17,151 nt of DNA, from positions 1 to 17,151 of the forward strand of contig CAYNVT010000088.1 of the NCBI GenBank assembly GCA_964400685.1, in the 5' to 3' direction. A program made the translations under genes and the position numbers. The notes beneath the pieces were generated by a model. That model was not told where the DNA came from, made no database searches, and was given only the letters and a program-made list of their open reading frames with translations. Position 1 is the stretch's first letter, and every line of letters starts with the position of its first letter. Shown here piece by piece: positions 7,675-14,906 of the stretch. Source of the stretch: DATCTV01 sp964400685. GTDB taxonomy: Bacteria; Desulfobacterota; Desulfomonilia; UBA1062.

Positions 7675-8367
7675 TTACGGTTCAATCGCTATCCCCAGTC
7701 CCTTAAGGAATTCTATAGTCTTAAGGGGCTTGTGCGAGACTTTTTCACATAATTCAAAGAGGAACAGGCTTATTTCATTTTTTGCCCTGGCGCTTACATG
7801 AAGCCTTGAGAGCAGCCCGGTTTCAAGCATGCATGAGTGTTCCATAAATTTTACAGCCTCTCCCGACATGCCGGTCATAGACAAGGGTTCACCATTTTTA
7901 AGGATATCTCTGACATCAAATCCGTATCCCATGGATTTAAGCATTCCCGTCAATGCCGAAGCCCAGAAGCAAAACCACTTTTTTTCGGGACTGAAATATG
8001 AAAGGGACCTTCTCAGCACCTCGAACAATTGAGGGTGAGGGTCCAGCGGTGCGAGGTTTACAGCCGGTATCTCAAGCAGTACGGACGCATGCGCAAAGAG
8101 GTTCAAATCTTCCCTTGCCCACAGATTGGCGTTTATAAGCTTTGCTTCTTCGAGCCTTAATAATTCCGAGCCGGGTTTTATAAAAAGCTCCGCTTCAATT
8201 TCACAAAATGGTTCAAGTGTTCCGGGAAAACGCTTTGTGCTCCTCCTCGCCCCTTTCGCAATTGCATTTATCAGGCCCAGGTTCGGTGACAGCATGATGA
8301 TAATCCTGTCTGATTCGGAATAATCCCTTGTATTAAGTATTATCGCCCTGGTTTTTATTCTCGGCAT
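7675..8367 (-). CDS. recO: DNA repair protein RecO
   Basis: RecO works with RecF and RecR to load RecA on SSB-coated gaps and to anneal strands, in the cytoplasm. At 230 aa it is near the family norm. The N-terminal OB fold (about 1-80) begins with the typical RTRAIILNTRDYSESDRII and contains GLINAIAKGARR; a helical C-terminal domain follows. Around 145-185, where many RecO proteins carry a four-cysteine zinc finger, the sequence (GYGFDVRDILKNGEPLS...) lacks the cysteine pairs, as in E. coli RecO. No strong ribosome site is seen at the ATG. The upstream RodZ-like gene ends 36 nt away, suggesting an operon with it and the LOG gene. The 114-bp gap to the PHP gene holds only that gene's leader. 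Confidence 0.92.
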   Translation of the reverse strand: MPRIKTRAIILNTRDYSESDRIIIMLSPNLGLINAIAKGARRSTKRFPGTLEPFCEIEAELFIKPGSELLRLEEAKLINANLWAREDLNLFAHASVLLEIPAVNLAPLDPHPQLFEVLRRSLSYFSPEKKWFCFWASALTGMLKSMGYGFDVRDILKNGEPLSMTGMSGEAVKFMEHSCMLETGLLSRLHVSARAKNEISLFLFELCEKVSHKPLKTIEFLKGLGIAIEP

Positions 8368-8403
8368 AATCCGGCAGTTGTTTGCTTTTCCGGCTTCTTA
8401 TAA

Positions 8404-8874
8404 TCAGACCTTGGTACTTAAATATATATCATGATCGGATATGAATGCGGTTTTTGCATCCGGTTCAACTGTAATCGAAGATACTTCCCAGTAGCGTACA
8501 GCACAGACTGTGCCGGTTATGATAATTGCAATCAGCAAAACGGCTGCCGCTATATACAGGTATGCCCTTTTCCTTGCCTTAGCTGGAGAATCGATTCTCA
8601 TCGGGGGGGTGATTTTAGTCTTTTCAATCTTGTAAAGCGATTCATCCATAAGCCTGAAAAGCTCTTTTTCATCCATTCCGAATTCTTTGGAAATCACCTG
8701 AAGGAAGCCTCTTAAAAAAGCCCTTGGCGGCAATATCTCAATATTGTCCTCTTCGAGCCAGACAAGCGTCTGACAGGATATCTTGGTGCGTCGCTCGATA
8801 TCTTTAAGGCTTATGCCGAGCCTTTCCCTCTCAGCCCTGAAATACTGCCCTAATGTAAGCCTTTCAATCACCAT
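8404..8874 (-). CDS. Short RodZ-like protein: N-terminal HTH, single membrane helix
   Basis: Membrane protein of 156 aa. An N-terminal Xre/RodZ-type helix-turn-helix domain (about 7-75) has the RodZ-like TLGQYFRAERERLGISLKDI and LPPRAFLRGFL. A linker follows with basic residues just before one transmembrane helix (about 104-127), then only about 29 periplasmic residues. RodZ links MreB to the cell-wall elongation machinery and usually has a long periplasmic beta domain, which is missing here. It could be a minimal RodZ or a membrane-bound regulator. Start supported by GGAGG 5 nt before the ATG. Placed between the LOG gene and recO, a grouping seen in Desulfobacterota as far as I recall. A perfect 16-bp palindrome lies just upstream. 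Confidence 0.8.
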   Translation of the reverse strand: MVIERLTLGQYFRAERERLGISLKDIERRTKISCQTLVWLEEDNIEILPPRAFLRGFLQVISKEFGMDEKELFRLMDESLYKIEKTKITPPMRIDSPAKARKRAYLYIAAAVLLIAIIITGTVCAVRYWEVSSITVEPDAKTAFISDHDIYLSTKV

Positions 8875-8884
8875 AACGGCCTCC

Positions 8885-8900
8885 AGCGTTCCGGAACGCT
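8885..8900. repeat. Perfect 16-bp palindrome upstream of the RodZ-like gene
   Basis: AGCGTTCCGGAACGCT is fully self-complementary without a spacer. It ends one base from the GGAGG ribosome site of the RodZ-like gene and lies in the 63-bp gap after the LOG gene. Next to it, TGCA at 8905-8908 and 8913-8916 form a second AT-centred dyad. A loop-less palindrome suits a dimeric DNA-binding protein better than an RNA terminator, and no T tract follows. Confidence 0.6.
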
Positions 8901-8937
8901 ATCATGCAATTATGCAGGATTCAAGCTTCAACAGGTT

Positions 8938-9591
8938 TCAATGATACAGGCTCCTTAAAATTTTAACAACCTCCGGTATCGAATCGGTTACTGTAAAGAT
9001 CGACATGTCTTCAGGCCGGATCATCTTATTCTCGACCATTGTTTTATTCAGCCAGTCAATCATGCCCGACCAGTATTCCGAACCGAAGAGCACGACCGGG
9101 AATGGCCTTATCTTGTCTGTCTGAATAAGCGTCAGAGCCTCAAAAAGCTCATCCAGGGTCCCGAAGCCTCCCGGGAAAATGACATAGCCGATTGCATATT
9201 TTATGAACATGACCTTTCTTACGAAAAAATACCTGAATGTCAGCTGGACATTCGTGTACGGGTTAGGTTTTTGTTCGAAAGGAAGCTCAATATTGACCCC
9301 GACCGATATCCCTCCGGCATCGAGCGCCCCCCTGTTGGCCGCCTCCATTATCCCCGGACCACCGCCTGTTATGATTGCAAAACCCTGGCCCGCCAGTTCA
9401 GAAGCCAGCTCTTTTGCAAGAATGTAGTATTTGTCTTCGGGTTTTGACCTGGCAGAACCGAAGAATGTTACTGCCGAGGGAAGTTTCGAGAGCGTCTCAA
9501 TGCCGTCGACGAATTCGGACATTATCCTGAACACCCTCCAGGATTCATCGGGGTTCATGGAGTCGATCACATATCTGTCATTGTCTTTCAT
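8938..9591 (-). CDS. LOG-family protein (nucleotide 5'-monophosphate phosphoribohydrolase, TIGR00730)
   Basis: Cytoplasmic Rossmann-fold enzyme of 217 aa in the LOG (Lonely guy) family, whose members release a base from (modified) nucleoside 5'-monophosphates. Signature motifs: TGGGPGIMEAANRG at 75-88 and PGGFGTLDELFE at 140-151 with catalytic E149, plus R125-K126 (VRKVMFIKYA). Length fits the TIGR00730 group. Whether it makes a cytokinin-like product or salvages AMP-type nucleotides cannot be told from sequence. The start has a good ribosome site (AGGTGGAG, 7-nt spacer). First gene of a LOG-RodZ-like-recO run and divergent from the sulfur operon, sharing a 132-bp regulatory spacer (9592-9723). 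Confidence 0.92.
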   Translation of the reverse strand: MKDNDRYVIDSMNPDESWRVFRIMSEFVDGIETLSKLPSAVTFFGSARSKPEDKYYILAKELASELAGQGFAIITGGGPGIMEAANRGALDAGGISVGVNIELPFEQKPNPYTNVQLTFRYFFVRKVMFIKYAIGYVIFPGGFGTLDELFEALTLIQTDKIRPFPVVLFGSEYWSGMIDWLNKTMVENKMIRPEDMSIFTVTDSIPEVVKILRSLYH

Positions 9592-9651
9592 CGTTAATCT
9601 CCACCTCTGCTCTGTCTGTTTATCTGCTGTTCGTCTTTTATTAATATTTTC

Positions 9652-9701
9652 TTGACTTTCAAACGGATGGGTATTAATTCTAGTAAATAGATAGTAATAA
9701 T
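9652..9701 (+). promoter_or_regulatory. Candidate promoter/operator region of the sulfur operon
   Basis: TTGACT at 9652-9657 is a good -35 box, itself in the dyad TTGA-CTT-TCAA. No ideal -10 follows at 17 bp (TAATTC at 9675); TATTAA at 9672 is better but close. Just downstream, ATTAATTCTA (9673-9682) and TAGTAATAAT (9692-9701) form an imperfect dyad (8 of 10 positions match) around a 9-nt centre, and TAGTAA occurs at 9681 and 9692, one helical turn apart. This is a likely operator for the adjacent Rrf2 regulator; it is inferred from position and symmetry only. Confidence 0.35.
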
Positions 9702-9723
9702 AGAAAATGGGAAGAGATATGTG

Positions 9724-10164
9724 ATGAAACTGTCAACCAGGACAAGGTACGGGGTGAGATTGATGCTCGATCTTGCACAGAAACACGGCAGCGGGCCGGT
9801 GCTTCTCAAGGACATTGCCAGAGAAGAGGAACTGTCTGAGAAATATCTGAGCCTTATCGTGCTGCCGCTCAAGGCATCCGGACTTATTAAAGCTCTCAGG
9901 GGTGCAAGCGGGGGCTATACACTTTCGCGCGAACCTTCGGAGATCACGCTTAAGGAAGTTGTAGAAAGTCTGGAGGGGAAGATATTTCTCGTTGATTGCG
10001 TTCCCGATCCTAAATCATGTATGCGTTCGGGTGTCTGCGCTACGAGGGATATATGGCAGATTGTTGCGGATAAAATGACAGAGGTGCTTGAGTCGATGAC
10101 ACTGGCCGACCTTGTCAGGACAAGCAGGGAAAAATCCGGGACAAGCAGCGATTACAATATCTGA
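9724..10164 (+). CDS. Rrf2-family transcriptional regulator, IscR-like
   Basis: Cytoplasmic DNA-binding regulator of 146 aa, the usual Rrf2 length. The winged helix (about 1-75) starts with the standard MKLSTRTRYGVRLMLDLA and includes LKDIAREEELSEKYLSLI and the wing ASGGYTL. Three cysteines, C92, C99 and C105 (C-x6-C-x5-C), are spaced much as in IscR (C92, C98, C104), suggesting it binds an Fe-S cluster and senses Fe-S or sulfur status. A CymR-type sulfur regulator is the alternative, but CymR lacks this cluster motif. The ATG at 9724 fits family N-termini; a GTG codon directly before it is also in frame. GGGAAGAG lies upstream. Leads the sulfur operon, 9 nt before the desulfurase gene; autoregulation through the upstream dyad is likely. 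Confidence 0.92.
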   Translation: MKLSTRTRYGVRLMLDLAQKHGSGPVLLKDIAREEELSEKYLSLIVLPLKASGLIKALRGASGGYTLSREPSEITLKEVVESLEGKIFLVDCVPDPKSCMRSGVCATRDIWQIVADKMTEVLESMTLADLVRTSREKSGTSSDYNI

Positions 10165-10173
10165 GAGGAAAAA

Positions 10174-11343
10174 ATGGAAAGAATATATCTGGACCATGCA
10201 GCAACGACTCAGGTAGCAAAAGAAGTGGCAGAAGCCATGGCGCCATGCCTGAGCGAAATCTACGGAAATCCGTCGAGCCTTCATTCATTCGGTCTGGATG
10301 CAAAGGACCTTATAGAGGTTTCTAGGCACAGGATAGCTTCATTTATCAATGCACGTGATGATGAGATTGTGTTTACAGGCTCCGGCACCGAAAGCGACAA
10401 TACCGTTATAAAGGGAATTGCCGAAGCGCTTAAGGGAAAGGGCGACCATATAATAACGACTGCAATAGAACATCATGCCATACATGAGCCTCTTGGTTTT
10501 CTGGAAAAGCAGGGTATCAAGGTCACATATCTGCCCAATGACGAAACTGGCCTCGTCGATCCGGACGATCTGAGAAAGGCGATCACGGATAAGACGATTC
10601 TTGTAAGCATCATGCACGCAAACAATGAGATAGGGACAATAGAGCCGATTAAAGCCCTTGGTGCGGTGTGCCGGGAAGCGGGTGTCGTTTTCCACACCGA
10701 TGCGGTCCAGACGTTCGGTCACCTTCCGATCGACGTTAACGATATGAACATAGATCTGCTCAGCGCTTCGGCCCACAAGCTTTACGGCCCGAAAGGTGCA
10801 GGGCTTCTTTATATAAGAAAAGGGGTCAAGCTCACTCCTCTCCTTCACGGCGGAGACCAGGAAAGAAGAAGGCGTGCCTCCACCCATAATGTGCCCGGAA
10901 TAGTCGGCTTCGGCAGGGCGGTTGAGCTTGCGCAAAAAGAGATGCTTATAGAATCGGCAAGGCAGACGGCTATCAGGGACAGACTCATTAAAGAGCTGCT
11001 TGCCGCCGTCCCTGAAAGTAAGCTTAACGGACATCCTGTTTTCAGGCTTCCCAATAACGTGAACATATCATTTGCCTATGTGGAAGGAGAAGCGATGCTG
11101 CTCAACCTGGATATGGAGGGCATTGCCGCATCCACCGGTAGCGCCTGCACATCGTCAAGCCTTGAGCCGTCGCATGTCCTGACTGCCTGCGGACTGACCC
11201 ACGAACTGGCGCACGGTTCACTTCGGTTTTCATTCGGAAGGGGCACGAATGAAGAGGAAATCGATCATGTAATAAAGGTTCTGCCGCCGATAATAGCAAA
11301 GTTGAGGGCGATGTCGCCCCTTTATAAGAAAGGAGTTAAGTAA
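10174..11343 (+). CDS. iscS: Cysteine desulfurase, IscS/NifS type
   Basis: PLP enzyme that removes sulfur from L-cysteine, giving alanine and a protein persulfide that feeds Fe-S assembly and other sulfur carriers. 389 aa. N-terminus YLDHAATT at 5-12; EHHAIHEP at 99-106 holds the PLP-stacking histidine; D176 and Q179 lie in HTDAVQT; K202 in SASAHKLYGPKG carries PLP. C325 in STGSACTSSSLEPSHVL is the catalytic cysteine on the long flexible loop of class I (IscS/NifS) enzymes. It follows the Rrf2 gene by 9 nt (GAGAGG ribosome site) and its stop overlaps the iscU start by 1 nt. Downstream fdhD supports a second role, since IscS is the known sulfur donor to FdhD in E. coli. Confidence 0.96.
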   Translation: MERIYLDHAATTQVAKEVAEAMAPCLSEIYGNPSSLHSFGLDAKDLIEVSRHRIASFINARDDEIVFTGSGTESDNTVIKGIAEALKGKGDHIITTAIEHHAIHEPLGFLEKQGIKVTYLPNDETGLVDPDDLRKAITDKTILVSIMHANNEIGTIEPIKALGAVCREAGVVFHTDAVQTFGHLPIDVNDMNIDLLSASAHKLYGPKGAGLLYIRKGVKLTPLLHGGDQERRRRASTHNVPGIVGFGRAVELAQKEMLIESARQTAIRDRLIKELLAAVPESKLNGHPVFRLPNNVNISFAYVEGEAMLLNLDMEGIAASTGSACTSSSLEPSHVLTACGLTHELAHGSLRFSFGRGTNEEEIDHVIKVLPPIIAKLRAMSPLYKKGVK

Positions 11344-11735
11344 TGGATAGTACATGCAGGATTTACAATGAGAAGGTGATGGATCATTTCAAAAATCCGA
11401 GAAATGTAGGCGAAGTCGAAAATGCTGATGCAACAGGCACGGCCGGTAATCCTCAGTGCGGTGATATCATGGAGCTTTCTCTGAAAGTTGACAATGATGT
11501 GATAACCGACGTAAAATTCAAGACCTTCGGCTGCGGAGCGGCTATTGCAACCAGTTCGATGGTGACCGAACTCGTCAAGGGAAAGACCATTGACGAGGCG
11601 CTAACGGTTTCCAACAAGGCGGTTGCCGAGGCATTGGGTGGATTGCCGCCTATCAAAATGCATTGTTCTGTTCTGGCTGAGGAGGCGCTCCAGGCTGCAA
11701 TAGAGGATTACAGGAAAAAGCATCCTAAAGTATAG
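11343..11735 (+). CDS. iscU: Fe-S cluster assembly scaffold, IscU/NifU N-terminal type
   Basis: Scaffold on which [2Fe-2S] and [4Fe-4S] clusters are built from IscS-derived sulfur. 130 aa, the length of stand-alone IscU. Cluster ligands are all present: C39 with D41 in GNPQCGD, C64 in FGCGAAIATSS, and H107/C108 in KMHCSVLAEEAL. LPPIK at 101-105 matches the LPPVK motif recognised by the HscA chaperone, although no hscA/hscB or ferredoxin gene is in this window. There is no C-terminal Nfu domain, so it is IscU-like rather than full NifU. The start codon shares one base with the iscS stop. Confidence 0.96.
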   Translation: MDSTCRIYNEKVMDHFKNPRNVGEVENADATGTAGNPQCGDIMELSLKVDNDVITDVKFKTFGCGAAIATSSMVTELVKGKTIDEALTVSNKAVAEALGGLPPIKMHCSVLAEEALQAAIEDYRKKHPKV

Positions 11736-11806
11736 TGACATGGATATTGCCGAAAAAATAAACAAGCTCAAACGCACGAAGAATAATTCAATACAGGGTG
11801 TAGATT

Positions 11807-12571
11807 ATGGAAAATTTTGAGATAATACAAATTGATAAGGGCAGGCTTGTTTCTGCAAACAAAACAGTATGCTCAGAGGTCCCCTTTACCATTGAGGTCA
11901 ACAATACCGAGATCGCAACCGTGCTGGCGTCTCCGACATACCTTGATGAGCTTGCAGTCGGGTTTTTATTCACATCGGGACTTATTCAGAACCGCGATGA
12001 TATAAAATCCATATCAGTCGATATGGAGAGGTTCAGGACGTCTGTTACCATTGAAGGAATTCCGGACGATTTTGTTTTCAAGCGCATATATACCTCAGGC
12101 TGCGGCAAAGGCGTGATTTTTCATAACCCGATGGATGTGCTTGGAAAGGCCCCTCTTGAAAACGGTTTTACGATACCGGTCACCAGGCTGCTTGAGCTCA
12201 TGAAGGAGTTTGCTAAAAACCCGCTGGCTCACGGTGAAACCGGAGGGGTTCACGGGGCGGCAATGGCATCAGAGAAGGAAATACTTATTGTGAGGGAGGA
12301 TATTGGACGGCACAACGCAATCGACAAGGTGATAGGCGCTGCGTTGACCGCTGGAATATGTATGTCCGATAAGGTCCTGCTGACAACCGGAAGGGTATCT
12401 TCGGAGATATTCTCCAAGGTGCTCAGGGCCAGATTCCCTGTTATCGCAGCACTCGGCAGCGCGACCAATCAGGCCGTCAAGCTTGCCAGGGTCACAAACA
12501 TAACTCTTGTAAGCAAGCTCATGGGTCAGCGCGGCGACGTATTGAGCGGGGAACAGAGAATAACTCAGTAA
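11807..12571 (+). CDS. fdhD: Formate dehydrogenase accessory sulfurtransferase FdhD
   Basis: FdhD carries sulfur from IscS to the molybdenum/tungsten bis-MGD cofactor, which is needed for active formate dehydrogenase. 254 aa. Family landmarks: DELAVGFLFTSGLI at 47-60, GGVHGAAMA near 146-154, and VREDIGRHNAIDK near 162-174. The sulfur-carrying loop reads TSGCGKG with a single cysteine (C99) where E. coli has CxxC. The first cysteine is kept; the second is replaced. AGGGTG lies 6 nt before the ATG. Sits 71 nt after iscU, in line with its need for a desulfurase. No formate dehydrogenase gene is in this window, so its client is elsewhere. Confidence 0.95.
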   Translation: MENFEIIQIDKGRLVSANKTVCSEVPFTIEVNNTEIATVLASPTYLDELAVGFLFTSGLIQNRDDIKSISVDMERFRTSVTIEGIPDDFVFKRIYTSGCGKGVIFHNPMDVLGKAPLENGFTIPVTRLLELMKEFAKNPLAHGETGGVHGAAMASEKEILIVREDIGRHNAIDKVIGAALTAGICMSDKVLLTTGRVSSEIFSKVLRARFPVIAALGSATNQAVKLARVTNITLVSKLMGQRGDVLSGEQRITQ

Positions 12572-12574
12572 TAT

Positions 12575-12606
12575 GGAGACAGTAGACAGGAGTCAGGAGA
12601 CAGGAG
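12575..12606 (+). repeat. Purine-rich imperfect tandem repeat before metY
   Basis: The 41-bp gap between fdhD and metY is made largely of AGACAG/CAGGAG units, giving three copies of AGGAG. The last (12602-12606) is 6 nt before the metY ATG and serves as its ribosome site. The extra copies could be a ribosome stand-by site or a remnant of a dispersed simple repeat. Confidence 0.5.
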
Positions 12607-12612
12607 AATAAA

Positions 12613-13896
12613 ATGAGTAAAATAGATAATAAACTGAAGATTGAAACCCTGCTGCTGCACGGGGGCCAGGAACCGGACCCGGCGACGGGCTCGCGCGCAG
12701 TACCGATATATCAGACTACATCTTATCAGTTCAAAAGCACCGAACACGCGGCAAACCTTTTCGGGCTCAAAGAGTCAGGCAATATCTATACAAGGCTTAT
12801 GAACCCGACAACCGATGTGCTCGAGAAGCGCATTGCGCTTATGGACGACGGTATTGGCGCTCTGGCCGTTGCAAGCGGCCAGTCAGCCATTACGCTCGCC
12901 CTTTTGAACCTGGCGCAATCAGGAGACGAGATCGTTTCTGCTGACAACCTTTACGGCGGGACATACAATCTTTTTCACAATACATTCCCCAGATTCGGCA
13001 TAAAGGTCAGGTTCGTCAGGTCGAATGACCTGGGCGCACTGAAGGCAGCCATAACTGAGCGGACAAAGGCGGTGTACGCCGAATCTATCGGAAACCCCAA
13101 GCTCGATGTGGCAGACCTTGAGGGTATAGCCGCCGTTGCACACGGCTGCGGCATACCTTTTGTACTGGACAATACGGTGAGCCCGTATATTCTAAGGCCC
13201 TTCGATTTCGGGGTGGATATAGCCGTATATTCGGCTACGAAATTCATCGGCGGCCACGGGACATCAATGGGCGGCATCATAGTCGATTCAGGAAAATTTG
13301 ATTTCGGAAACGGCAAGTTCCCTCTGATTGCAGGCCACGACGAAAGCTATCACGGTCTTGATTTCCAGAAGGCCCTGGGCGCCCGGGCATATATCACAAA
13401 GGCCCGTGTGGTTCTCCTTCGCGACCTGGGGCCGGCCTTGAGCCCGTTTAATGCCTTTCTTCTTCTGCAGGGACTTGAAACGCTTCATTTGAGGATGGAA
13501 AGGCATTCGGCGAATGCGCTGGCAGCTGCCGGATTTTTTAATGTGCATCCGAAGGTCGAATGGGTAAATTATCCCGGTCTTCCTTCAAGCCCGGAAAAGC
13601 CAAGGGCCAATAAATATCTGGGCAGGGGAGCAGGGGCGATTATCGGCTTCGGCATAAAAGGAGGCGCCAAGGCAGGGAGGCGATTTATAGAATCGCTTGA
13701 GCTTGCAAGCCACCTTGCAAACATAGGCGATGCAAAGACTCTGGCCATTCATCCGGCTACAACAACACATCAGCAGCTTTCGGAAAAAGAGCAGCTGGCA
13801 ACAGGCGTGACACCGGATTTCATAAGGCTCTCTATCGGCATTGAAAATATCGAGGATATAATCGCAGATTTTGACCAAGCCCTGGCAAAGGCATAG
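12613..13896 (+). CDS. metY: O-acetylhomoserine sulfhydrylase (aminocarboxypropyltransferase)
   Basis: PLP enzyme that makes homocysteine from O-acetylhomoserine and sulfide, a direct sulfide-assimilation route to methionine. At 427 aa it has the longer MetY length (MetB/MetC/MetZ are about 380-400). Landmarks: TLLLHGGQEPDPATGSRAVP at 12-31, YTRLMNPT at 59-66, ASGQSA at 87-92, D186, and PLP lysine K210 in YSATKFIGGHGT. The insert around 215-260 (GKFPLIAG, YHGLDF) is typical of MetY rather than cystathionine enzymes. Translation starts behind a purine-rich repeat. Together with cysK downstream it shows that this operon fixes free sulfide, as expected in a sulfidic or anaerobic habitat. Confidence 0.95.
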   Translation: MSKIDNKLKIETLLLHGGQEPDPATGSRAVPIYQTTSYQFKSTEHAANLFGLKESGNIYTRLMNPTTDVLEKRIALMDDGIGALAVASGQSAITLALLNLAQSGDEIVSADNLYGGTYNLFHNTFPRFGIKVRFVRSNDLGALKAAITERTKAVYAESIGNPKLDVADLEGIAAVAHGCGIPFVLDNTVSPYILRPFDFGVDIAVYSATKFIGGHGTSMGGIIVDSGKFDFGNGKFPLIAGHDESYHGLDFQKALGARAYITKARVVLLRDLGPALSPFNAFLLLQGLETLHLRMERHSANALAAAGFFNVHPKVEWVNYPGLPSSPEKPRANKYLGRGAGAIIGFGIKGGAKAGRRFIESLELASHLANIGDAKTLAIHPATTTHQQLSEKEQLATGVTPDFIRLSIGIENIEDIIADFDQALAKA

Positions 13897-13906
13897 AAGA
13901 ATCCAG

Positions 13907-13937
13907 GAAGTCCACCTCTTTCAAGGGGAGGGACTTC
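13907..13937 (+). other. Long hairpin in the metY-cysK spacer
   Basis: GAAGTCC at 13907-13913 pairs with GGACTTC at 13931-13937. After a small internal loop, CCTCT (13915-13919) pairs with AGGGG (13924-13928, one G-T pair), closing on a TTCA loop. No T tract follows; instead the cysK ribosome site AAGGAG begins 3 nt later. It is therefore not a standard terminator. It may be an mRNA processing or stability element, or a small palindromic repeat. Confidence 0.6.
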
Positions 13938-13951
13938 GAAAAGGAGACGAT

Positions 13952-14875
13952 ATGATTTACGATGATATAACAAAGACAATAGGAAACACCCCTCTTGTGC
14001 GCATCAACAGGATGGCTGAAGGTCTTGGTGCTCAGGTGCTTGTAAAAATCGAGTCATTCAACCCGCTCTCCAGCGTCAAGGACAGGCTTGCAGTTGCCAT
14101 GATCGAAGATGCCGAGAATAAAGGGCTTATAAAAAAAGGGACAGTAATCATTGAACCCACAAGCGGCAATACCGGCATAGGGCTTGCCTTCGTATGTGCC
14201 GCACGAGGCTACCGGCTTATACTTACCATGCCGGAGACCATGAGCATTGAGAGGAGACAGCTCGTTGCAATCCTGGGGGCGGAAATCGTGCTGACAGAAG
14301 GGGCAAAGGGGATGACGGGCGCTGTTCAAAAGGCGGAAGAACTATCGACTGAAATTCCGGACAGCTTCATACCCCAGCAATTCAAGAACCCTGCAAACCC
14401 TGAAATACACAGGCGAACTACTGCCGTCGAAATATTGTCCGACACGAACGGCCAGGTTGACTATTTTGTTGCAGGTGTCGGTACAGGCGGAACAATCACC
14501 GGGGTGGGCGAGGTGCTTAAGAATAAACTGCCAGGTGTAAAAATAATCGGGGTCGAGCCCAAGGATTCGCCGGTTCTTTCAAGCGGGAAATCAGGAGCCC
14601 ACAAGATTCAGGGAATAGGTGCGGGCTTTGTACCAGAAGTGCTTAACAGAGACATACTTGACGAAATCATCACGGTTGCCAATGATGATGCAGGAATAGC
14701 TGCAAGGGCCCTTGCAAAAGACGAAGGCATTCTTGCCGGTATTTCAAGCGGTGCTGCTTTGTGGGCCGGACTTCAGGTTGCCGCCAGAGATGAGGCAAAA
14801 GGAAAGACCATTGTCGTGCTGCTGCCTGATACAGGCGAGCGCTATCTCTCGACCTGGCTGTTCCAGAACGCGTAA
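13952..14875 (+). CDS. cysK: Cysteine synthase (O-acetylserine sulfhydrylase)
   Basis: PLP enzyme that makes L-cysteine from O-acetylserine and sulfide. 307 aa, usual CysK length. PLP lysine K43 in SSVKDRLA, cofactor/substrate loop TSGNTG at 70-75, phosphate-binding GVGTGGT near 175-181, and GISSGAA near 265. IGNTPLVRI at 10-18 is the family start. The ATG at 13952 is chosen because AAGGAG lies 5 nt upstream and the N-terminus then matches CysK; a longer in-frame reading would run into metY. No cysE gene is present here. Its product is the substrate of the desulfurase in the same operon. Confidence 0.95.
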   Translation: MIYDDITKTIGNTPLVRINRMAEGLGAQVLVKIESFNPLSSVKDRLAVAMIEDAENKGLIKKGTVIIEPTSGNTGIGLAFVCAARGYRLILTMPETMSIERRQLVAILGAEIVLTEGAKGMTGAVQKAEELSTEIPDSFIPQQFKNPANPEIHRRTTAVEILSDTNGQVDYFVAGVGTGGTITGVGEVLKNKLPGVKIIGVEPKDSPVLSSGKSGAHKIQGIGAGFVPEVLNRDILDEIITVANDDAGIAARALAKDEGILAGISSGAALWAGLQVAARDEAKGKTIVVLLPDTGERYLSTWLFQNA

Positions 14876-14906
14876 TGATCAAATACCTCTTCAAGGAGAA
14901 TTAATA

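Noticed and set aside
7675..8367. RecO without zinc-finger cysteines as a sign of decay
   Set aside because: Known RecO proteins, including that of E. coli, lack the finger; the rest is intact and full length.
11740..11820. 26-codon open frame (MDIAEKINKLKRTK...) between iscU and fdhD, overlapping the fdhD start
   Set aside because: No ribosome site before its ATG, no family recognised, and fdhD has its own good site. A leader peptide is possible but unsupported.
13871..13951. Upstream extension of cysK to a start inside metY
   Set aside because: The extra 27 residues match no CysK N-terminus and lie over a hairpin; the ATG at 13952 has a strong ribosome site.
14712..14906. Upstream extension of thiM into cysK
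   Set aside because: ThiM homology starts at the ATG at 14907, which has AAGGAG; the extension is an out-of-frame reading of cysK.
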